Source: Kaistia granuli DSM 23481 (GTDB lineage: Bacteria > Pseudomonadota > Alphaproteobacteria > Rhizobiales > Kaistiaceae). From it: a stretch of DNA of 64,000 nt. A program made the position numbers and the translations under genes. Below the pieces are notes generated by a model. The model made no database searches. It had not been told where the DNA came from and was given only the letters and a program-made list of their open reading frames with translations. Where the stretch lies: the NCBI RefSeq assembly GCF_000380505.1, contig NZ_AQYH01000010.1:1-64000 (forward strand), read 5' to 3'. Below, one piece after another: positions 32,744 through 42,307 of this stretch. How positions within the stretch are numbered: the first letter of the stretch is position 1; each line of letters opens with the position of its first letter.

Positions 32744-33946
32744 TCAGGCGGCCATGGCATCGAGCGACTTCGTGCGGTTCAGTAGCGCGGATATCTCGGC
32801 AAGTACATGATCCGGCGTGATATCGGTTTTGCACATGACGTCGTTGGGACAGCGGCGAACGGCATCGAGACCACAGCCGCGGCATTCGACCGTGCTCATC
32901 AGCATGCTGACGAAAGGCCCCTGAAAGCCCCAGAGCTCGGGCAGATGCGATGCTGTGAAGATACCGATGGTCGGGCGTCCGAGCTGGGCGGCGACATGGC
33001 CTGCGCCGGAATTATTGGAGACGACGAGCGCGGACGATGCAAGCAGTTGATTAAATTCATGCTCCGTCAGATCGGCTGCGATCTCAACGTTGCCTGCCCC
33101 TCGCTTCCGCGCGGCATCCGCGACACTTTCCAGTGCCGGTAGACTCTCGCTTCGCCCGACGAGAATCACCTTGTCCTTCTTCGAGAGCGTGGCGACGACT
33201 TCCCTGTAATTTTCGATTGGCCAGTCTCGCAGATCGGAATTGGAGAACGGGGCCACAACGATCGGTCCGGAAGCCGTCTCACCGGAGGGCGGCGGTATGC
33301 TCCGCTGTGTCGGATTGTCGAAATAGGTTGCTGTCTTCGAGACCAGAAAATGGAGAATATCGGCCACATGCTGAATGCCCAACTGCTGGCGATCCGCATC
33401 CCGATCGAACCACCGACGGGGGGCCTTGTTGGAAAGCCCGATTTTCTGAGCCAGCTTGTATAGAAAGCCTCGCCGCAGTCGGAGCTTGAACGGCTGAATG
33501 GCAATATCGATCTCGGGCATGCGATAGCGGTCGGCGATAGCAGCCCGATGCCGGGCTGGAATCGCGATCAGAACTTGTCTCGTCTCGTCCGGAACGCGCA
33601 TGTCGATCGCAAGATCAAACTCACCCTTCAGAACGTTCCGGATCTCTTCTGCGGGCTTTCGCTTCTTGCCGAGCTTTGGGTTGCGTGAGAAGAAGTCAAA
33701 CGCGACGTAGTCGTCGGCAAGCTCAAACTGCCTCGCCGTGTCTATATTCCAGCTCCCGACAACGAGCGTGATGTGGGCGCTCGCGAAACGCTGCCGCAGT
33801 TCCCTGAGGGCGCCCAGCGACATCCAGAAATCGCCGACATGGTCCAGCTTGAGCACTGCGATCCGAAACTTTGCGCCAGAAGGCTGTGCCGTTTCCCAGC
33901 TTCTGTAGACAACTCGATCGCTTTGATGCGTGACGAAGAAGCCCAT
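32744..33946 (-). CDS. Family 9 glycosyltransferase (heptosyltransferase-like)
   Basis: The 400-residue protein matches GT9 enzymes such as ADP-heptose:LPS heptosyltransferases. It opens FRIAVLKLDHVGDFWMSLGALREL (the N-terminal acceptor motif with Asp), then shows PIVVAPFSNSDLRDWPIENY and the C-terminal donor site LVVSNNSGAGHVAAQLGRPTIGIF. An additional Cys-rich tail CRGCGLDAVRRCPNDVMC is present. Codon use is visibly less GC-rich than in neighbours (many GAA, AAA, AAT), which suggests acquisition by transfer. It is convergent with the GT4 gene and probably modifies LPS core or another surface glycan. Confidence 0.87.
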   Translation of the reverse strand: MGFFVTHQSDRVVYRSWETAQPSGAKFRIAVLKLDHVGDFWMSLGALRELRQRFASAHITLVVGSWNIDTARQFELADDYVAFDFFSRNPKLGKKRKPAEEIRNVLKGEFDLAIDMRVPDETRQVLIAIPARHRAAIADRYRMPEIDIAIQPFKLRLRRGFLYKLAQKIGLSNKAPRRWFDRDADRQQLGIQHVADILHFLVSKTATYFDNPTQRSIPPPSGETASGPIVVAPFSNSDLRDWPIENYREVVATLSKKDKVILVGRSESLPALESVADAARKRGAGNVEIAADLTEHEFNQLLASSALVVSNNSGAGHVAAQLGRPTIGIFTASHLPELWGFQGPFVSMLMSTVECRGCGLDAVRRCPNDVMCKTDITPDHVLAEISALLNRTKSLDAMAA

Positions 33947-34128
33947 CGCTCTGCTACTCCAGCGGGATTTTATATCAAATACACACTACGCGTGTATCCT
34001 GCCCCGGGTCTCGTGGCCAGTGGCATTGCGATCAATCTGCCTGAAAATCTGAATCGCTTATCACCTCCTCCTGGGGGAGGTGCGCGACCGACAGGGCCGG
34101 GACGATCAGACGGGAAACAAGCCCGCCT

Positions 34129-36429
34129 TCAGGCGACGCGCCAGCGTCGCGAGGAGACGGAATTGACGAATTGCGCGATGAAGTCGGGAACCCCGGCGGC
34201 GACCATCGGCTGGGCGATCAGATAGCCCTGGATGATCGGGCAGCCGAGCGCCCGCACGGCGTCGAGCTGCAGCTGCGTCTCGACACCTTCGGCGATGATC
34301 TCGAGATCCAGCGCCGCCGCGAGCTCGATGATCGAGCGAACGATGGCCGTCGTCTTGGGATCATGTTCGAGATCGCTGATGAAGGTGCGGTCGATCTTCA
34401 GGCTGTTGACGGGCAGGCTGCGCAGATGGCTGAGCGAGGCGTAGCCCGTGCCGAAATCGTCCAGCGCGATCGAGAAGCCGAGCCGGCGGAGCTCGTGCAG
34501 GGTCGCGGCGATCCGCTCGGCGTCGCGGGACAGGATCGTCGTCTCGGTCACTTCGATGCCGAGCTGCGCGCTTTTCAGGCCATGCTCGTGCAGCTTCACC
34601 ACCAGATCCTGGGCGAAGCCGGGATTGCGAAGGTCGAAGGCCGTGACGTTCATGTTGGCGCGCACGGAGATGCCCTGGTCGCGCCAGCCGGCGAGATCGC
34701 CCAGCACGCGCTCTATCATCATCCGGGTCAACGCCTGCGCGATGTCGGGCTCGTCGAACGTCTCGGAGAAGGCGGCCGGCGCCAGCATGCCGCGCTCGGG
34801 GTGCAGCCAGCGCGCCAGCGCCTCGAACCCGATCAGCCGCCCGCTGCGGATGTCGATCAGCGGCTGGTAGACCGGCAGGATCTGCCGGGCGTCGAGCGCC
34901 AGTCGCAGCGCCTTCAACAGGCCGTAACGCCGTTCGGCGTCGTCGCGCATCGACGGTTCGAAGAACACCGTGCGTCCCCGGCCGGCGCGCTTGGCGCGGT
35001 AGACCGCGATATCGGCATCGGCCATCAACTCACCGAACGTCCTGCCGTCGGCCGGGAAGATGGCGATGCCGGCGCTCAGGCTGATCGGAACGTCCTGGCC
35101 CTTGACCGAGAACGGACGGGCGACCGCCTCCATCATTCGCCTGACGGCGGTGGCGGCGTCCTCGATGTCCTGGGCGTTGGTCAGCACGACGGCGAACTCG
35201 TCGCCGCCGAGCCGGCCGATCACGTCGGACTTGCGGATGGTGGTGCGCAGGCGGCTCGAAATCTCCCGCAACACCATGTCGCCGGCGTCGTGGCCGAGGC
35301 CGTCATTGATATCCTTGAAGTGGTCGAGGTCGATGATGCAGAGCGCGGCGCGGCGTCGGGCCCGCTTCATCTGCTTCAGCTTCTCCTCGAAGCGCTGCTC
35401 GAAGAAGGTGCGGTTCGGCAGGCCGGTCAGGCTGTCGTGATGGGCGAGGTACACCAGTTCGGCCTCAAGGGCGCGATTGCGGGTGATCTCGTCGCGCAGG
35501 TCCTGGGTGGTGCGCTCGAGCGACTCGTAGCTCGCCATCAGGTCGACGGCGCGCGCCTCGAGCATCTCGTTCGCCTTGATCAGGTCCTTGTGCTGCTGAT
35601 CGATGGCGCGCGTCGCCGCCAGCGTCGGGCCGATGTCGACATCGGTGACGGTCAGACCTTCGCCATGCGGCGCGAGCCGCAGCTGCCGGTCGACCCGCTT
35701 GCCGTCCTGCGGATAGCTGGCGTCGAAGACATCGGGGATCTGGCTGTTGACGGCGCGGGTGAAGCGACCGAACAGGCCCATCGCTTCGGCGAACGGCCAG
35801 ATCTGGCGGATCGACCAGCCGAGCAGCCTTTCGGGAAGGGCGTTGAGCCGGCGAGCGGATTCGGTATTGGCCGCGACGACAAGAAAGTCCTCGATCGCGC
35901 CGTCCTTGCCCCGGACCGCGTTCAGAACCGTGATGGCGTCGGCGCTGACGTTGAACACCGATCGCAGCACATGGGTCGCGTCTTCGCGCGGGCGGACATA
36001 GCAGAGCAGGCAGGTGTCGTCGCCGTCGCGGACAGGGAGGACGAGGCGCTCGGTGATGCCGATGGCGCCGGGGCCGACCCGGTTGTGCAGCCCGAGGCCG
36101 GGCTGGCCGGACTGCAGCACCTGGTAATAGACGGGGCGGAACGATTGCGCGCCCGGATTGGTCAGCTCTTCCAGCGTCATGCCGGTCGGATCGTGTCCGA
36201 ACACCGCCAGGATGCGATTGCCGACATGCTCGTAGACGAGATTATTGCCGCGCACCCGCATCAGCAGGGTGCGCTCGGCCTGAGCGCCGGTGAGCCAGTA
36301 CGAGAAGAGCGCAAGATCCGGCAGTGCGTCGCCCTTCGCCGAAATCCACACAGCATGCAGATCCCGGACGTCGCTGAAGTCGGTCGTTTGCTCGATGTCG
36401 TCTGCACGGACGTCGATATAGTTCGTCAA
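34129..36429 (-). CDS. PAS-GGDEF-EAL dual-domain c-di-GMP enzyme
   Basis: A TTG start at 36429 is supported by AGGAAAG eight bases upstream. The 766-residue protein is cytoplasmic. A PAS-like sensor region spans about 30-140 (RVRGNNLVYEHVGNRILAVFG), a second sensor-like region spans about 155-265 and a coiled-coil linker spans about 275-325. The GGDEF domain has intact RLGGDEF at 406-412. The EAL domain has FEALARW at 535-541, an NMNVTAFD asparagine, EVTET, DDFGTGYAS, SLKIDRTF, AEGVET and QGYL, so the phosphodiesterase residues are complete. It can in principle both make and break c-di-GMP. Position next to polysaccharide genes fits a role in surface-glycan or biofilm control. Confidence 0.93.
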   Translation of the reverse strand: MTNYIDVRADDIEQTTDFSDVRDLHAVWISAKGDALPDLALFSYWLTGAQAERTLLMRVRGNNLVYEHVGNRILAVFGHDPTGMTLEELTNPGAQSFRPVYYQVLQSGQPGLGLHNRVGPGAIGITERLVLPVRDGDDTCLLCYVRPREDATHVLRSVFNVSADAITVLNAVRGKDGAIEDFLVVAANTESARRLNALPERLLGWSIRQIWPFAEAMGLFGRFTRAVNSQIPDVFDASYPQDGKRVDRQLRLAPHGEGLTVTDVDIGPTLAATRAIDQQHKDLIKANEMLEARAVDLMASYESLERTTQDLRDEITRNRALEAELVYLAHHDSLTGLPNRTFFEQRFEEKLKQMKRARRRAALCIIDLDHFKDINDGLGHDAGDMVLREISSRLRTTIRKSDVIGRLGGDEFAVVLTNAQDIEDAATAVRRMMEAVARPFSVKGQDVPISLSAGIAIFPADGRTFGELMADADIAVYRAKRAGRGRTVFFEPSMRDDAERRYGLLKALRLALDARQILPVYQPLIDIRSGRLIGFEALARWLHPERGMLAPAAFSETFDEPDIAQALTRMMIERVLGDLAGWRDQGISVRANMNVTAFDLRNPGFAQDLVVKLHEHGLKSAQLGIEVTETTILSRDAERIAATLHELRRLGFSIALDDFGTGYASLSHLRSLPVNSLKIDRTFISDLEHDPKTTAIVRSIIELAAALDLEIIAEGVETQLQLDAVRALGCPIIQGYLIAQPMVAAGVPDFIAQFVNSVSSRRWRVA

Positions 36430-36732
36430 CCGGGACGCTTTCCTGATTATCTCACCGGCGAGGAAGCTATAGGAGCCTGCCTTTACAAGCGATTAAGTGA
36501 AGCCTTGGAACTTCAATCAGGAGGCGCAGGATTGCCCGGACCGGTCTGGCGCATGTTCTAGCCGTCTGAACGCTTCGGACTATAGGGAGGTGTCCCGTTC
36601 GGGCGAGCGGCAAAGTCCTGCAATCGCACGGATATCGGATTGGGCTGGGTCTGCCGCGTCCCGGTCGCCCATCCTGTCGGGGGAAGGGTGGATGGTCCGC
36701 GCGCCGTCGGTCGGCGCGCGGAGGTGAAAGTC
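36430..36732. other. Intergenic region, no supported gene
   Basis: This 303-bp gap separates the GGDEF-EAL gene from the small minus-strand gene at 36733. It should hold the promoter of the former. I see no repeat or RNA element. Confidence 0.45.
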
Positions 36733-36933
36733 TCAGGATGCTCGCGCCAGTTGTGTCTCCGGATGGCGGCGGATCTTGCGCGCCGCGCGCTCGGCTGCGA
36801 TCGCGTCCGTGAAGATTTGCCCTTCGAGGGTCGCGAAGGCACCCTCCAGCGCATGGAATGCGAAACTCCTGCCGGACCGGATCAAAATGCCGGCTGCCTG
36901 GTCGTCGATCTCGATAATGTAGTTGTCGAACAC
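36733..36933 (-). CDS. Small hypothetical protein (66 residues)
   Basis: A GTG start at 36933 follows AAAGGAG with seven bases spacing. The product begins MFDNYIIEIDDQAAGILIRSG and continues with a phenylalanine-rich segment SFAFHALEGAFATLEGQIF, and ends in a basic, helix-prone tail. It has no membrane segment or cysteines. I do not recognise a family with confidence; similar short proteins with this opening are common in Hyphomicrobiales. It is likely monocistronic. Confidence 0.65.
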   Translation of the reverse strand: MFDNYIIEIDDQAAGILIRSGRSFAFHALEGAFATLEGQIFTDAIAAERAARKIRRHPETQLARAS

Positions 36934-37436
36934 CGAAGTTCTCCTTTCGCCGCCAAAACTCGCCGTGCAAGTTTCGGGCCGCGATCGATCCTGTCTCTCT
37001 TCCGAGTGTCAGCCGGACGTCGCCCGGCGACCCCCAATGTCGAAAATCAGCCGGAGTTCCGGCGACAGAGACACATCTTGGTATGGGGGTGGGAGTGACG
37101 CAGGGTTGCTGTCGTTTTCGGCATCGGGAATCTCCTCAACGAAATCCAGAGCCACGAACCCGATCGTGACGCTTTAGCGTTTGGTGTCGCGGCGCAAGCT
37201 GCTTTTCAAATCACCGCGGCATCGCGTTGGATGCGATGCCCATATGGGGCCGAACCCTCCCCTTCTACCAGTCATGCATTTCCTTTTTTTGACAGTCACC
37301 GAGGAGGAAGTTGCGGGCTTTCCCGGCTTGGCGAAAGCCGCGGGTAAAACGCGTGGCGCCGAGACGGCACGGACGGATTGACAACGCGGCCGGCATGCAA
37401 CGTTCTTGAGCGCGGTAACGCGGACGGGGAGAGCCC
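36934..37436. promoter_or_regulatory. Upstream region of the xylulokinase gene
   Basis: No gene is supported in this 503-bp region. Near 37311-37350 an interrupted inverted repeat (CCCGGCTT..AAAGCCGCGGG) lies about 90 bp before the kinase start, and a T-tract (CCTTTTTTTGACAG) lies at 37281-37294 with a TTGACA-like -35 hexamer. Either could belong to the kinase promoter. Confidence 0.35.
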
Positions 37437-38903
37437 ATGACCTATATCGGCATCGACATCGGCACATCGGCAGTGAAGGCGCTGCTCGTCGACGAAAACC
37501 AGGCGGTGCTCGCCGAGACAGATGTTCCGCTGGCGATCTCGCGACCGCATCCGCTTTGGTCGGAACAGGATCCGGAAGACTGGTGGCTCGCCGTCGAGGC
37601 GGCGCTCGGACGGCTGAGGGCCACGGCACCCGCCGGCTTCGCCGCCACGGTCGCCATCGGCCTGTCCGGCCAGATGCACGGCGCCGTGCTCATGAATGAG
37701 GCAGATCGTGTGTTGCGGCCGGCCATCCTCTGGAATGATGGCCGCAGCCACGCCGAATGCGCCGAGCTCGAGCATCGGGTGCCGGATCTCGGCCAGATCG
37801 CCGGCGTGCCGGCGATGCCGGGCTTCACGGCGCCGAAGCTGCTCTGGGTCGCGCGGCATGAGCCGGAGATCTTCGCCAGCGTCGCGCATGTGCTGTTGCC
37901 GAAGGATTACATCCGCTTCCGCCTGACGGGCGACCATGTCTCGGAAATGTCCGACGCGGCCGGATCGCTTTGGCTCGACGAGGCCAACCGGCGCTGGTCG
38001 CCGGAGGTCGTCGGCGCGACCGGGCTCGACCCCGCCGTGATGCCCCGCCTGGTGGAAGGATCGGACGCGGCCGGCACGCTCGCGCCGTCGGTGGCCGCGG
38101 CGCTCGGCCTCAAGGCCGGTGTGATCGTTGCCGGTGGCGCCGGCGATGCGGCGGCGGGCGGCATCGGCATCGGCGCGATCGACGAGGGTGATGCCTTCAT
38201 TTCGCTCGGTACGTCGGGCCAGTATTTCGTCGTCAACGAATCCTATCGGCCGCATCCGGCCGCTTATGTGCACACCTTCGCCCACGCTTTGCCGGCTCGC
38301 TGGTTCCAGATGGCGGCGATGCTGAACGGCGCCAGCGCGCTCGCCTGGGCCGCCTCGGTGGTGGGCGAGACGGATATCGGCAAGCTGCTCGATCGCGTCG
38401 AGGCAACGCCGGTCAAGAACAACGAACTGATCTTCCTGCCCTATCTCGCCGGCGAGCGGACGCCGCACAACGACCCGCATGCGCGCGGCGTGTTCTTCGG
38501 CCTCGATCCGGCGACCGAGACGGTGGACCTGATCCGCGCCGTGCTGGAAGGCGTCGCCTTTTCCTTCGCCGATGCCCAGGCCGCGCTCGCCGCGGCCGGA
38601 ACCCGCCCGGTCCGCATGGGCGCGATCGGTGGCGGCGCCAAGAGCGCGCTCTGGATGAAGATGTTCGCTGACGTGCTCGGCGTGCAGATCGTCCTGCACG
38701 AGGGCGGCGCCAAGGGACCGGCTTTTGGAGCGGCGCGGCTGGCCATCCTTGCCGCCACCGGCGGACAGCCGGCGCGCGTCTGCACGGCGCCGCCGATCCA
38801 CACCACCATCGATCCGGATCCGGCGGCGACCGAACGCTACCAGCCGAAGATCGAGCGGTTCCGCCGCCTTTACTGCGCGCTGAGGCCGGAGTTTTCCCGC
38901 TGA
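37437..38903 (+). CDS. xylB: Xylulokinase
   Basis: The 488-residue protein is a FGGY-family kinase of normal length. It opens YIGIDIGTSAVKALLVD (ATPase phosphate-1 motif), has the xylulokinase hallmark SGQMHGAVL, the catalytic base Asp in MSDAAGSLWLD, phosphate-2 SLGTSGQYFV and the adenosine site AIGGGAKSALWMKMFADVLG. It phosphorylates D-xylulose to D-xylulose 5-phosphate for the pentose phosphate pathway. The start follows CGGGGAGAGCCC. No xylose isomerase is adjacent; the ROK regulator and FrcBCA-type transporter 1-5 kb downstream suggest a shared sugar-use locus. Confidence 0.93.
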   Translation: MTYIGIDIGTSAVKALLVDENQAVLAETDVPLAISRPHPLWSEQDPEDWWLAVEAALGRLRATAPAGFAATVAIGLSGQMHGAVLMNEADRVLRPAILWNDGRSHAECAELEHRVPDLGQIAGVPAMPGFTAPKLLWVARHEPEIFASVAHVLLPKDYIRFRLTGDHVSEMSDAAGSLWLDEANRRWSPEVVGATGLDPAVMPRLVEGSDAAGTLAPSVAAALGLKAGVIVAGGAGDAAAGGIGIGAIDEGDAFISLGTSGQYFVVNESYRPHPAAYVHTFAHALPARWFQMAAMLNGASALAWAASVVGETDIGKLLDRVEATPVKNNELIFLPYLAGERTPHNDPHARGVFFGLDPATETVDLIRAVLEGVAFSFADAQAALAAAGTRPVRMGAIGGGAKSALWMKMFADVLGVQIVLHEGGAKGPAFGAARLAILAATGGQPARVCTAPPIHTTIDPDPAATERYQPKIERFRRLYCALRPEFSR

Positions 38904-38966
38904 GGCTTGAAGCGACCCCCGGCTGTTCCAGATAGCTGGGAACCGAGGGTCGCGGAGGGCTCTGCG

Positions 38967-39317
38967 ATGAACAGGCGCGCCATCATTCTGTCGTTCGCGG
39001 CGGTTCTTTCCGCCGGCACCGCCTCGGCCCATCATGGCTGGGGCAGCTATGACGCCGCCAGGGTGATGACGATCGAGGCGCCGGTCGAGATGCTGAGTTG
39101 GGCCAATCCGCACGCTCACATCATGCTGCCCTATGAAGGCGCGACATGGGAGGCGACGTTGGCGCCGCTGTCCCGCATGCAGGCGCGCGGCCTGACCGAA
39201 GCGGATCTCGCGCCTGGAACGGTGGTCAGCGTCGTCGGCTATCCCTCGACGCGCAACGAGCACGAGATGCGGGCCGAGCGGATCACCGCGAACGGCAAGA
39301 CCGTGGAACTGCGCTGA
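38967..39317 (+). CDS. DUF6152-type small secreted protein
   Basis: The ATG at 38967 has GGAGG eight bases upstream. The 116-residue product has a signal peptide (residues 1-21, cleavage after ASA), a mature N-terminus HHGWGSYDAARVMTIEAPVE and a small OB-like beta domain containing SWANPHAHIMLPYEG and VVSVVGYPSTRNEHEMRAERI. This matches the DUF6152 family of periplasmic proteins, often near metal or redox genes. Function is unknown. It is directly followed (5 bp) by a small integral membrane protein gene, so the two form a unit. Confidence 0.82.
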   Translation: MNRRAIILSFAAVLSAGTASAHHGWGSYDAARVMTIEAPVEMLSWANPHAHIMLPYEGATWEATLAPLSRMQARGLTEADLAPGTVVSVVGYPSTRNEHEMRAERITANGKTVELR

Positions 39318-39322
39318 CCGGC

Positions 39323-39799
39323 ATGCCTCCCGACGCGCTGATCGAATGGATGCTGACCCTCGAGCGCTCCGGTCTCGGCCAGACGGCGCGCGCGACGACC
39401 TGGCTCTATCCGCTCGCCAATTTCGTCCATGTCCTCGGCGCCGCCCTGCTGCTCGGCGGGATCGCCACCTTCGATATCGCGGTGCTGCGCCGGCTGCCGG
39501 ACGCCTCGGCCTTCGCCGGCGTGGCGATCCCGCTCGCCGCCTTCGGCTTGCTGCTGCAGCTCCTCTCCGGTGTCGTGCTGCTGTCGGCCGAGGCAAGCGC
39601 GGTGATCCGCAATCCGGCTTTCCAGCTGAAGATGGCCGTGCTCGTCCTCGGCCTCGCCAATGTCGCGATCTTCCACTGGCGCTTCGGCGGCTCGCTCACC
39701 GGGGCCGGTGGCGTGGCGGCTGCGCGTCCCTTCGCGGCGGTCTCGTTGGCAGCCTGGGTCGTCGTGCTGATCGCCGGCCGGGCGATCGCCTATATCTGA
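39323..39799 (+). CDS. Small integral membrane protein (DUF6644/DUF2214-like)
   Basis: The ATG at 39323 gives 158 residues and four membrane helices. The first contains TTWLYPLANFVHVLGAALLL, with a histidine in a hydrophobic helix, followed by GGIATFDIAVLRRLPD. A His in a later helix (VAIFHWRF) could with the first be a haem or metal ligand, as in other four-helix membrane domains; that is inference. It follows the DUF6152 gene by 5 bp, a pairing that suggests a periplasmic protein with a membrane partner. I am not certain of the exact family number. Confidence 0.7.
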   Translation: MPPDALIEWMLTLERSGLGQTARATTWLYPLANFVHVLGAALLLGGIATFDIAVLRRLPDASAFAGVAIPLAAFGLLLQLLSGVVLLSAEASAVIRNPAFQLKMAVLVLGLANVAIFHWRFGGSLTGAGGVAAARPFAAVSLAAWVVVLIAGRAIAYI

Positions 39800-39917
39800 C
39801 GCGCCTCTGCCGCAGTGCGGCGACGAATCCGTCTTGACTTAACGGAAGCTGCGTCGATTAACTGCATCATGATAAATTAATAAGACGGCGCAAAGTAAGC
39901 GTCACAGGGAGGCAGGT

Positions 39918-41183
39918 TTGGAAAGGCCCGGCATCGGCCGCGGGAGCAATTCCGCGCAGCTTCGCCGTTACAACGAGCGTCTCGTCCTGCAGCGCCTGCG
40001 ACGCGCGGGCGAGGCCTCCAAGGCTGATCTTGCCCGCGCCGCCGATCTCACCAACACCGCCATCGGCGCCATCATCCAGAAACTTGACGATCTCGGCCTG
40101 ATCGAGCGGGTCGGCAAGCGCCATGATGGTGGCCGCGGCCAGCCGGCGATGCTGCTGCGGCTGAACCCGAAGGGCGCCTATGGCATCGGCGTCCGGCTCG
40201 ACCGGCGCTCGATCGAGACGATCCTGATTGATTTCGACGGCCGGGAACTGGACCGGATCAGCTACGACATGGTGCTGCCGCAGCCCGACGTCGCGCTCGA
40301 CATGGTGGCGCGCGATGTCCAGCTGCTGCTGCGGCGGCTCGCGCCTGCCGAACGCGAGCGGTTCGCCGGCATCGGGCTGGCGCTGCCCTATAATCTCGGC
40401 GCCTGGCTGGGGCGGCTCGACCTGCCGGCCGAGACCTTCCGCAACTGGGACGATTTCGACTTCGCCGTGCGGCTGGAGGAGGCGACCGGGCTTCCCGTCT
40501 TCGGCGAGAACGACGGCAACGCCGCCGCCATCGCCGAACTGTTCTATGGCCATGGCCGTCGCGTCGACGATTTCTTCTATCTCTTCATCGGCCCGGCCAT
40601 CGGTGGCGGCATCGTCGTGCAGGGCGATTGCCTGCGCGGCAGCTCCGGCAATGCCGGCGACGTCGCCGTGCTGGCGGTGGCGCCGGGCCGGCTGGCCTCG
40701 TCGCCCAAAACAGCGGACGGGCGCGAGCTGCTGATCACCCGCGCGTCGCTGAACGCGCTGGGGCGGCATCTGCAATCCTGCGGCGTCGCTGTCGCCTCGA
40801 TCGCCGACCTGCAGGACGCCTTCACCGCCGGCCACCCGGCCGTGCAGGAGTGGATCGACGACGCGGTCGAGGCGCTGGCGCCGGCGATCTGGTCGGCGAT
40901 CTCATTGCTCGACGTACCGCTGGTCATCGTCGACGCCGATATCGATGGCGGCCTGGTCGATGCGCTGATCCGGCGCCTCACCGAGGCGCTCGACGATCAT
41001 GCGCCGGAGGCACGCCGCGCGCCGCGCATCCTGCATGGCACGCTCGGCCGCGACGCCGGCGCCATCGGCGCGGCGAGCCTGCCGATGTTCTTCAATTTTT
41101 CGCCGCGCGCGTCGATCCTGATGCGCGGCGGCGACAGGGAGTTCGAGACTGGTGGAACCGTCGGGTTCGCCGGTCTCACATGA
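39918..41183 (+). CDS. ROK-family transcriptional regulator
   Basis: A TTG start follows GGGAGG with five bases spacing. The 421-residue protein has an N-terminal winged helix-turn-helix (about 20-80: [21 protein letters not shown], then [17 protein letters not shown]) and a ROK sugar-binding domain with [13 protein letters not shown] and [19 protein letters not shown]. The classical ROK zinc motif CxCGxxGCxE is not visible, so the kinase-like domain is probably regulatory only. It lies 85 bp upstream of the sugar-binding-protein gene on the same strand and most likely controls the FrcBCA-type transporter in response to a sugar. Confidence 0.88.
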   Translation: MERPGIGRGSNSAQLRRYNERLVLQRLRRAGEASKADLARAADLTNTAIGAIIQKLDDLGLIERVGKRHDGGRGQPAMLLRLNPKGAYGIGVRLDRRSIETILIDFDGRELDRISYDMVLPQPDVALDMVARDVQLLLRRLAPAERERFAGIGLALPYNLGAWLGRLDLPAETFRNWDDFDFAVRLEEATGLPVFGENDGNAAAIAELFYGHGRRVDDFFYLFIGPAIGGGIVVQGDCLRGSSGNAGDVAVLAVAPGRLASSPKTADGRELLITRASLNALGRHLQSCGVAVASIADLQDAFTAGHPAVQEWIDDAVEALAPAIWSAISLLDVPLVIVDADIDGGLVDALIRRLTEALDDHAPEARRAPRILHGTLGRDAGAIGAASLPMFFNFSPRASILMRGGDREFETGGTVGFAGLT

Positions 41184-41268
41184 GATTCTCGGGAGGAGAC
41201 CGGGAGCGTCGCGGAGAAGCTGGTCGCTTCGCCGACGCATAATAAAAATCGACCAGGGAGGAACGGAC

Positions 41269-42270
41269 ATGCTGAAGAAACTTCTGCTCGCCGGCAGCAT
41301 TCTTGCGCTGACCGCGGCACCGGTGCTGGCCGAGGAGGTCATCGGCCTGATCACCAAGACCGAGACTAACCCCTTCTTCGTCAAGATGCGCGAGGGCGCG
41401 CAGGAGAAGGCCAAGGAACTCGGCGTCACCCTGATCACAGCCGCCGGCAAATATGACGGCGACAATGACGGCCAGGTCGCGGCGATCGAGAATCTGATCG
41501 CGGCCGGCGCCAAGGGCTTCGCCATCGTTCCCTCGGACTCGAAGGCGATCGTGCCGACGATCCAGAAGGCGCGCGACGCGGGCCTCAAGGTGATCGTGCT
41601 CGACACGCCGCTCGACCCGATGAACGCGGCCGACGCCACCTTCGCCACCGACAACCGCAAGGCCGGCCAGCTGATCGGCCAGTGGGCCAAGGGGACGCTC
41701 GGCGACAAGGCCAAGGATGCGAAGATCGTCTTCCTCGATCTCGCCACCAACCAGCCGACGGTCGACTTCCTGCGTGACCAGGGCTTCATGCAGGGCTTTG
41801 GCATCGACGTGAAGGACCCGAACAAGTACGGCGACGAGGATGATCCGCGCATCTGCACGCACGAGATCAGCCAGGGCGACCAGGAGAAGGGCCGCACGGC
41901 GATGGAGAACGCCCTGCAGAAATGCCCGGACGTCAACGTCGTCTACACGATCAACGAACCGGCCGCGGCCGGCGCGTGGGAAGCCCTGAAGGCTGTCGGC
42001 AAGGATGACGGCAGCGTGCTGCTGGTCTCGATCGACGGTGGCTGCCCAGGCGTCAAGAACGTCCAGGCCGGCACGCTCGGCGCCACCTCGCAGCAATATC
42101 CGCTGAAGATGGCGGCGATGGCGCTCGAGGCAATCCATGCCGGCAAGATCCCGGACATCGATCCGGCCGTCGGCTTCCTCGACACCGGCGCGCAGCTGAT
42201 CACCGCCAAACCGGTCGACGGCGTGCCGTCGATCTCCGTCGAAGAGGGCCTCAAGCTCTGCTGGGGCTGA
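41269..42270 (+). CDS. frcB: Sugar ABC transporter binding protein, FrcB-like
   Basis: The ATG at 41269 has GGGAGG seven bases upstream. The 333-residue product has a signal peptide (residues 1-21, cleavage after VLA) and the type I periplasmic-binding fold of ribose/fructose binders. It shows [20 protein letters not shown], then [21 protein letters not shown], and [19 protein letters not shown]. These stretches closely resemble FrcB of Sinorhizobium meliloti, which binds fructose, mannose and ribose. The permease and ATPase genes follow in the same order as in frcBCA. A strong intercistronic hairpin follows, probably raising its expression. Confidence 0.85.
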   Translation: MLKKLLLAGSILALTAAPVLAEEVIGLITKTETNPFFVKMREGAQEKAKELGVTLITAAGKYDGDNDGQVAAIENLIAAGAKGFAIVPSDSKAIVPTIQKARDAGLKVIVLDTPLDPMNAADATFATDNRKAGQLIGQWAKGTLGDKAKDAKIVFLDLATNQPTVDFLRDQGFMQGFGIDVKDPNKYGDEDDPRICTHEISQGDQEKGRTAMENALQKCPDVNVVYTINEPAAAGAWEALKAVGKDDGSVLLVSIDGGCPGVKNVQAGTLGATSQQYPLKMAAMALEAIHAGKIPDIDPAVGFLDTGAQLITAKPVDGVPSISVEEGLKLCWG

Positions 42271-42307
42271 GACGTCCGCGCCGCGCAGGCGGCAATCCTT
42301 GGGAAGA

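Noticed and set aside
34171-36561. A 796-codon plus-strand frame opposite the GGDEF-EAL gene.
   Set aside because: It is rich in Gly, Asp, Arg and Gln without any domain, and the minus strand holds intact GGDEF and EAL motifs.
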